Part shown: piece after piece, positions 50,101-59,100 of the stretch
Numbering within the stretch: position 1 is the first letter of the stretch
Layout: each line of letters begins with the position of its first letter
Origin: Mactromeris polynyma
Taxonomy: Eukaryota; Mollusca; Bivalvia; Venerida; Mactridae
DNA: 64,000 nucleotides
NCBI GenBank assembly: GCA_032209605.1
Contig: JASFXZ010000033.1
Location: 3,031,001 to 3,095,000 of the forward strand
Reading direction: 5' to 3'
Notes under the pieces: generated by a model
Seen by the model: only the letters and a program-made list of their open reading frames with translations
Told to the model about the DNA's origin: nothing
Databases searched by the model: none
Position numbers and translations under genes: made by a program

Positions 50101-53100
50101 TTTCAAACTTAGCTGAAATTAAGTGTGGGTATTTCGCGACATTACCGTCCATAAACCCTGGCAAGCTATGCACTTAGTACGTTGTATTTTCAAAACGCCA
50201 TACCTGAAAACTATGCACCATAGCTTCATTTTAACAGAAAATCGAGAATTGAGTCGTTTGGAAAATGCCTGGTTAAAGTAATAGTATGCTCCTAGTTGTG
50301 TGTATTGTTTACCTGAACATACATGGAAAAACATATAGTATGGGATTACACATATATAGTTACAAAGATATGCATTATCAGAGAAAACACTTACAATGTA
50401 TTCATCTGTACATGTCGAAAAAAGAAGTAATATATATCTAATATTGTCTGTCCGTTATATAATAAAAACTATTTTTAATGGATATTAGATTTCAATTTAT
50501 CGTATTAAAGATGTTTAGGCGATGTAGCAACATTGCTGGATGAAGTCCATTCAAATAGAGTTTACGTTCAGATTCGCCAGATACATCTTTTAGCCATTTT
50601 GTTATTTTAGGTTGTCATCATTGTTTTAAAATTGTGTACAATGCTTTCAATCACTGATTTTGTCAACGGTAATGTACGTTTTTACTCGGCGACCCTAGAA
50701 CTGACCGGTTTATGCAAGTTTCACTATTTTAAATCTGTTCACAAACGTCTATTTTCTAGGCGTGGTCGAGTAACAAGCTTCCGGTGATGGTGACGAAGGA
50801 CCCCGCCTATCAAAACGTTATCGGAAAGGTGACTGACGTCAGTTTCTACGATGCGCTGTATGTTAACCGGGCTTACGGCTGTTCTAGTACGTATTCTTAC
50901 CATCGATGATTGATAGTGCACGCTATGTGTTCATGTGCTATGTTGAGTCTTAGTATCATGTTTCTCTACTATTTTTGGTTTTCTGTTCCATCTCGACCGT
51001 TCAAATTATTCTGGAAAGCCACACCGGCACAAAGAGCAAACAGTCACGGAGAGTAAAGCATCGAGGAGAGCAAACAATCTGAGAGAGCATAACATCACGG
51101 AGAGCAAAGCATCTCGCTCGAGTATCAAAATCATGAAAAAGAGTTATAAGCGTGTCTATGTTTCAATTTCTCACGATTGGTAAAAGAAAACTCATGGTGA
51201 TTGCATAACATTCGATTTGAATGTTATTTTCAATTAAAAGAGAATATTGGCATCTCGTGCGTCGATTTTTCTCTAATTGTTCTTCGAGCTCAACAACGTT
51301 TAACCATTGTTCAATAATACGGAAATAATGAGGAAAAAAAATGATCTGCATTGTAAAAACGATCATTGATTAACCTTAACCACAAAATTCGGCTAATTTG
51401 AAGATTACTTCTTCTCGAAACATATTCTGATTAAATATAGATCACCTATGCTTTTAGCTTCAAGCTTCAAGAAACGAATATTGATTTAAATCTAAATTGT
51501 CTTAAAGCAACGATATAGTGTTGAAAGAACCTTTGTTGAACTCTCCAGGAAAACGCAACGAACTTATACATACACCATTTGTACAAGTAAACCTGAAAAT
51601 GTTCAAACATAATGACTTCATCCTTTCTCGTACTTCAAACAGTGCGACCTTGAGCTGCTCCTTAGGGGCGATGCAAATATCGGTCGGTGTTAAGAGTTTG
51701 TTGCTCACAAATGGTTAAACGGGTAGGATATTTCCTAAGGAAAATTGATAATGGTGTTGAAGAGTGGTGGATGCTCCTACTAGGACCACTTAGGAGAGGT
51801 TGCACTGTACTCAACTCAAACATTAGGCGACCAAATCGTTCTTGATATAGGTCAGTCTTTGGAATTCTTTGGCGGTCCGAACACCCGGGCATATATTTTG
51901 AGTCGGACACTCATATCTCACCTAGCGGTAAATTCAGGTCTAGAATTGTCTGTCTGTGCCTTTGTGAAGGGTGATAACTGCGTGGATGATTGCTATCGGG
52001 TATGAGTATTGAGGATTACTGTCGGGTATGAGTATTGAAGATTGCTATCGGGTATGAGTATTGATGATTGCTATCGGGTATGAGTATTGAGGATTGCTAA
52101 CGGGTATGAGTATTGAGGATTGCTATCGGGTATGAGTATTGAGGATTGCTGTTGGGCATGAGTATTGAAGATTGCTGTTGGGTATGAGTATTGAAGATTG
52201 CTGTTGGGTATGAGTATTGAGGATTGCTGTTGGGTATGAGTATTGATGATTGCTATCGGGTATGAGTATTGAGGATTGCTATCGGGTATGAGTATTGAGG
52301 ATTGCTGTTGGGTATGAGTATTGAGGGTTGTTATCGGGTATGGTATTTGAGGATTGCTATCGGGTATGAGTATTGAGGATTGCTGTTGGGTATGAGTATT
52401 GAGGATTGCTGTCGGGTATGAGTATTGAGGATTGCTATCGGGTATGAGTATTGAGGATTGCTGTCGGGTATGAGTATTGAGGATTGCTATCGGGTATGAG
52501 TATTGAGGATTGCTATCGGGTATGAGTATTGAGGATTGCTATCGGGTATGAGTATTGAAGATTGCTATCGGGTATGAGTATTGAGGATTGCTATCGGGTA
52601 TGAGTATTGAAGATTGCTATCGGGTATGAGTATTGAGGATTGCTATCGGGTATGAGTATTGAGGATTGCTGTCGGGTATGAGTATTGAGGATTGCTGTCG
52701 GGTATGAGTATTGAGGATTGCTGTTGGGTATGAGTATTGAGGATTGCTGTCGGGTATGAGTATTGAGGATTGCTATCGGGTATGAGTATTGAGGATTGCT
52801 GTCGGGTATGAGTATTGAGGATTGCTATCGGGTATGAGTATTGAGGATTGCTATCGGGTTTGAGTATTGAGGATTGCTATCGGGTATGAGTATTGAGGAT
52901 TGCTATCAGGTATGAGTATTGAGGATTACTGTCGGGTATGAGTATTGAAGATTGCTGTCGGGTATGAGTATTGAGGATTGCTATCAGGTATGAGTATTGA
53001 GGATTACTGTCGGGTATGAGTATTGAGGATTGCTGTCGGGTATGAGAATTGAGGATTGCTATCGGGTATGAGTATTGAGGATTGCTATCGGGTTTGAGTA

Positions 53101-56100
53101 TTGAGGATTGCTATCGGGTATGAGTATTGAGGATTGCTATCAGGTATGAGTATTGAGGATTACTGTCGGGTATGAGTATTGAAGATTGCTGTCGGGTATG
53201 AGTATTGAGGATTGCTATCAGGTATGAGTATTGAGGATTACTGTCGGGTATGAGTATTGAGGATTGCTGTCGGGTATGAGAATTGAGGATTGCTATCGGG
53301 TATGAGTATTGAGGATTGCTATCGGGTATGAGTATTGAGGATTGCTATCGGGTATGAGTATTGAGGATTACTGTCGGGTATGAGTATTGAGGATTGCTGT
53401 CGGGTATGAGTATTGAGGATTGCTATCAGGTATGAGTATTGAGGATAACTGTCGGGTATGAGTATTGAAGATTGCTATCGGGTATGAGTATTGAGGATTG
53501 CTATCGGGTATGAGTATTGAAGATTGCTATCGGGTATGAGTATAGAGGATTGCTATCGGGTATGAGTATTGAGGATTACTATCGGGTATGAGTATTGAGG
53601 ATTGCTATCAGGTATGAGTATTGAGGATTGCTATCAGGTATGAGTATTGAGGATTGCTGTTGGGTATGAGTATTGAGGATTGCTATCAGGTATGAGTATT
53701 GAGGATTGCTATCAGGTATGAGTATTGAGGATTGCTATCGGGTATGAGTATTGAGGATTGCCATCGGGTATGAGTATTGAAGATTGCTATCGGGTATGAG
53801 TATTGAGGATTGCTGTTGGGTATGAGTATTGAGGATTGCTGTCGGGTATGAGTATTGAGGATTGCTATCGGGTATGAGTATTGAGGATTGCTATTGGGTA
53901 TGAGTATTGAAGATTGCTATCGGGTATGAGTATTGAGGATTGCTATCAGGTATGAGTATTGAAGATTGCTATCGGGTATGAGTATAGAGGATTGCTATCG
54001 GGTATGAGTATTGAGGATTACTATCGGGTATGAGTATTGAGGATTGCTATCGGGTATGAGTATTAAGGATTGCTATCGGGTATGAGTATTGAGGATTGCT
54101 ATCGGGTATGAGTATTGAAGATTGCTATCGGGTATGAGTATTGAGGATTACTGTCGGGTATGAGTATTGAGGATTGCTATCGGGTATGAGTATTGAGGAT
54201 TGCTATCAGGTATGAGTATTGAGGATTGCTATCAGGTATGAGTATTGAGGATTACTGTCGGGTATGAGTATTGAGGATTGCTATCGGGTATGAGTATTGA
54301 GGATTGCTATCAGGTATGAGTATTGAGGATTGCTGTCGGGTATGAGTATTGAGGATTGCTATCAGGTATGAGTATTGAGGATTGCTATCAGGTATGAGTA
54401 TTGAGGATTACTGTCGGGTATGAGTATTGAGGATTGCGATCGGGTATGAGTATTGACGATTGCTGTCGGGTATGAGTATTGAGGATTGCTATCAGGTATG
54501 AGTATTGAGGATTGCTGTCGGGTATGAGTATTGAGGACTGCTGTCGGGTATGAGTATTGAGGATTGCTGTTGGGTATGAGTATTGAGGATTGCTGTCGGG
54601 TATGAGTATTGAGGATTGCTATCGGGTATGAGTATTGAGGATTGCTGTCGGGTATGAGGGATTGCTATCAGGTATGAGTATTGAGGATTACTGTCGGGTA
54701 TGAGTATTGAGGATTGCTATTGGGTATGAGTATTGAAGATTGCTGTTGGATATGAGTATTGAAGATTGCTGTTGGGTATGAGTATTGAGGATTGCTGTTT
54801 GGTATGAGTATTGATGATTGCTATCGGGTATGAGTATTGAGGATTGCTATCGGGTATGAGTATTGAGGATTGCTGTCGGGTATGAGTATTGAGGATTGTT
54901 ATCGGGTATGAGTATTGAGGATTGCTATCGGGTATGAGTATTGAGGATTGCTATCGGGTATGAGTATTGAGGATTGCTGTTGGGTATGAGTATTGAGGAT
55001 TGCTATCGGGTATGAGTATTGAGGATTGCTATCGGGTATAAGTATTGAGGATTGCTATCAGGTATGAGTATTGAGGATTGCTATCGGGTATGAGTATTGA
55101 AGATTGCTGTCGGGTATGAGTATGGAGGATTGCTGTTGGGTATGAGTATTGAGGATTGCTATCGGGTATGAGTATTGAAGATTGCTGTTGGGTATGAGTA
55201 TTGAAGATTGCTGTTGGGTATGAGTATTGAGGATTGCTGCCGGGTATGAGTATTGAAGATTGCTGTTGGGTATGAGTATTGAGGATTGCTTTCGGGTATG
55301 AGTATTGAGGATTGCTAACGGGTATGAGTATTGAGGATTGCTATCGGGTATGAGTATTGACGATTGCTGTCGGGTATGAGTATTGAGGATTGCTATCAGG
55401 TATGAGTATTGAGGATTGCTATCAGGTATGAGTATTGAGGATTGCTGTCGGGTATGAGTATTGAGGATTGCTGTCGGGTATGAGTATTGAGGATTGCTGT
55501 CGGGTATGAGTATTGAGGATTGCTATCAGGTATGAGTATTGAGGATTACTGTCGGGTATGAGTATTGAGGATTGCTGTCGGGTATGAGTATTGAGGATTG
55601 CTATCGGGTATGAGTATTGAGGATTGCTATTGGGTATGAGTATTGAAGATTGCTGTTGGATATGAGTATTGAAGATTGCTGTTGGGTATGAGTATTGAGG
55701 ATTGCTGTTTGGTATGAGTATTGATGATTGCTATCGGGTATGAGTATTGAGGATTGCTATCGGGTATGAGTATTGAGGATTGCTGTCGGGTATGAGTATT
55801 GAGGATTGTTATCGGGTATGAGTATTGAGGATTGCTATCGGGTATGAGTATTGAGGATTGCTATCGGGTATGAGTATTGAGGATTGCTGTTGGGTATGAG
55901 TATTGAGGATTGCTATCGGGTATGAGTATTGAGGATTGCTATCGGGTATAAGTATTGAGGATTGCTATCAGGTATGAGTATTGAGGATTGCTATCGGGTA
56001 TGAGTATTGAAGATTGCTGTCGGGTATGAGTATGGAGGATTGCTGTTGGGTATGAGTATTGAGGATTGCTATCGGGTATGAGTATTGAAGATTGCTGTTG

Positions 56101-59100
56101 GGTATGAGTATTGAAGATTGCTGTTGGGTATGAGTATTGAGGATTGCTGCCGGGTATGAGTATTGAAGATTGCTGTTGGGTATGAGTATTGAGGATTGCT
56201 TTCGGGTATGAGTATTGAGGATTGCTAACGGGTATGAGTATTGAGGATTGCTATCAGGTATGAGTATTGACGATTGCTGTCGGGTATGAGTATTGAGGAT
56301 TGCTATCAGGTATGAGTATTGAGGATTGCTATCAGGTATGAGTATTGAGGATTGCTGTCGGGTATGAGTATTGAGGATTGCTGTCGGGTATGAGTATTGA
56401 GGATTGCTGTCGGGTATGAGTATTGAGGATTGCTATCAGGTATGAGTATTTAGGATTTCTATCAGGTATGAGTATTTTTATATTTGTTGCAGAGAGATGT
56501 CCTGTGGCATTTCTGGGTATATGTAAACACGGTGGGTTCCTGGGAGGTCCAGGTTGTAGATGTATCTGTCAGGATGGCTATGCCGGACAATTCTGTGAGA
56601 TGGCATTACCTGGGTATGAGCATAGTAAGTAACAATATCATTTGTTATATCTGAGCCATAGCATTTTGGACCTACGTCGTCTATGTATCTATTTTGTTAA
56701 TTAATCTTGAAAGTTATATCCCAGTGTTAACCATATTTGTTTCATGATTTAAACTAATTTTTTTGCATCAAATGTGAAATGAATTTCCTACAACTTCCTA
56801 TGTTTCTCACCTGTACATTCGCCGAATTGCGAAGTTTGCGATCAACGCGAAAATCTGAAACGCGCGATCTTTGGATCGCCGAGCGCAAATATATTATGCA
56901 GACCCTAAATGGATCTTGGTCATTAAGGGATTCGAACCAACTACCTTCAGAATCTAGCGCTAAAATGGACACGCGGGTCTTCCTGGTAACTAAAGTGGCC
57001 TCAAATATCAATTAAACATGATTGCAGAGTCATTGTTATAAAATGTCCGAACTCTGCTTAGGCATAATGTAGAGATATTGTATTTTAGTAAGATTATATA
57101 CACGTGGTATGGTTGGATGAATTCGATTATTTAGGAAATAAGAATGTATAGTGGATAATTAATTTCAATTTTTAAACAGTCGTAATACCGGCATATCGAC
57201 CTACGGGATGTTTAGTAAATGTATAACAATTTAATTAGATTGAGAATAGATAATTTACAATTAACAAAGACAGTTTGTATATTCAGTTGTAGAATGGAAA
57301 TGTCAAAAAGGTTGGGTCTTCAACGAAGGAAAATGTTATAAACTCGTCACAGATAAAATTCTGTCTTATTCAAGAGCGAAGCTAACTTGTGACATTACCA
57401 ATGCTACCTTGGTGATATTCAAGGGAAGGCCGGAAATGGTACCTCTTTTGTAGTTTATTTTAACATTGATTTTGAGACAAGTTTTTATTAATCCCTCCCG
57501 ATGACTGCCATCTGGATTAGTAGCTTTGACTCGCGCTTAATGAACATGTATTATCAATTCAACCACTCAGAAGAAACAACCTCTCAACGACTGGCATAAT
57601 TCGCGTATCTCAAAGAAGAGGTTGCACTGTATCGGATCAGAAAACATCTTATAGATCAGACCACGCCACATACATTGTTTGTTTGTGATACCCCGATAGA
57701 TAAACAGAGAGTGACCCCCTCATTATTTGGCTCTTCCGTGCAGCACCTTTTCCCGTTTCACGTTTCTTGTTCATAGCAGGTGTATGCAGAATACAGTCGG
57801 ACCTCGTTTATTCGACAACCTTCTTTACCAATACTTGGTATCATCCGAATAAATATCAGATTCCGATAAACATTTTGTATCTTCTTAGTCACGTTGATTT
57901 GAAATGGGTTATTAGAGACCATGTATTATTCGAAATAAAGTTTCGGACCCGATGAATTCGAATGAACGAGGTCCGAGTGTATTTCTTTTAAAAATCAAAT
58001 CGATCTATCGACCCATTCCAAATAGTGTGGTCTGCGATACCGAACACAGCAATTTACTAAGAATGGCCTTATTTCGTATTGTTTATGTGAGTGTGTATTG
58101 TTTATGTGAGTGTGTATTGTTTATGTGAGTGTGTATTGTTTATGTGAGTGTGTATAATATAGGAATGGCTGAACCACATCGTGTCCGAGACCAAGCAAAT
58201 AACAGGAACGAGCACATTTTGGATTGGAATGGTTAAAGACAGAGATAGCTCGGAGATCAAATGGTTGGATCACACAATTGTGAATACTAATATCGTGTAA
58301 GTATGGACATATGTTATGACAAAACATGATTTTCTGCTGTTTGAGAGCTTACACTTTGTATAAATTTCAATGATTCATCTTTTGAGGTGGGGGTTTATAA
58401 TCCAGCAAATCATTTCTTTCGACCTGCATTGTCAACAATATTCATACATATAATCATTGAGTAGTGTAGACTTGTATTCATATAGTACAAAGAATGACAG
58501 CACGTTTTGTATCATATGAGTTATTGTTTTATTTAATATAAAATTATATTTTATAAAATGATTTAGCAAATGATATAGAAAAGAATATGTGAATACTGTT
58601 TGAAATTGTCCACGTTTTGGTCTCATCATATAGATCTGTCACAGACAATGTTGGAATAGAGCGACGTGGTTGTGCTAGGTTCAATGGAGAGGCGGTCACC
58701 ATAGAAAATTGTACAGAAAGTGACAACAATGGCTATATTTGTGAAAAGGACTTTGGTAACTTGTTTAGCTATATTTTGTTGTAGTACTGTGCTTAAAAAT
58801 AATTTATATAACCTCCAGATGAAATTCTATGAAGAATATAAGTTTACTAGCCAGGAACCCATAAAACCCGAATTGCAAAAAAACGCAATCGAAATCTTGG
58901 CATGAATCTTTCCTCTTTTAATGAGGTTTTTCATCGTTCCATTTCACTGCACCACACATTATTTAACAAATACGGGTAAAGTATAGGTATATAGTAAAGT
59001 GCGAGTAAAAAGAAATACGAAGAGAATTATGTGTATACCGATTATTGACGCCATAGAAATGAATACATACGTCGAACACGAATTCCACTTATAAAGTGCA

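Larger units (their letters stand above)
48929..50759 (+). other. Astacin gene intron 5, dense in DNA-transposon remnants
   Basis: Holds MITE copy 3 (48961), a degenerate CTCGAACAG-type element (49132-49315), another CAGTGGAAACTCC end (49475) and family B copy 2 (50285). Confidence 0.7.
57439..58162 (+). other. Astacin gene intron 8
   Basis: Contains a GAAGAGGTTGCACTGTA transposon-like end at about 57613, MITE copy 4 and a 19-bp tandem repeat reaching the acceptor. Confidence 0.65.

Noticed and set aside
51988..56478. CRISPR-like repeat array
   Set aside because: Units are contiguous with no spacers, and the context is an animal intron. A minisatellite.
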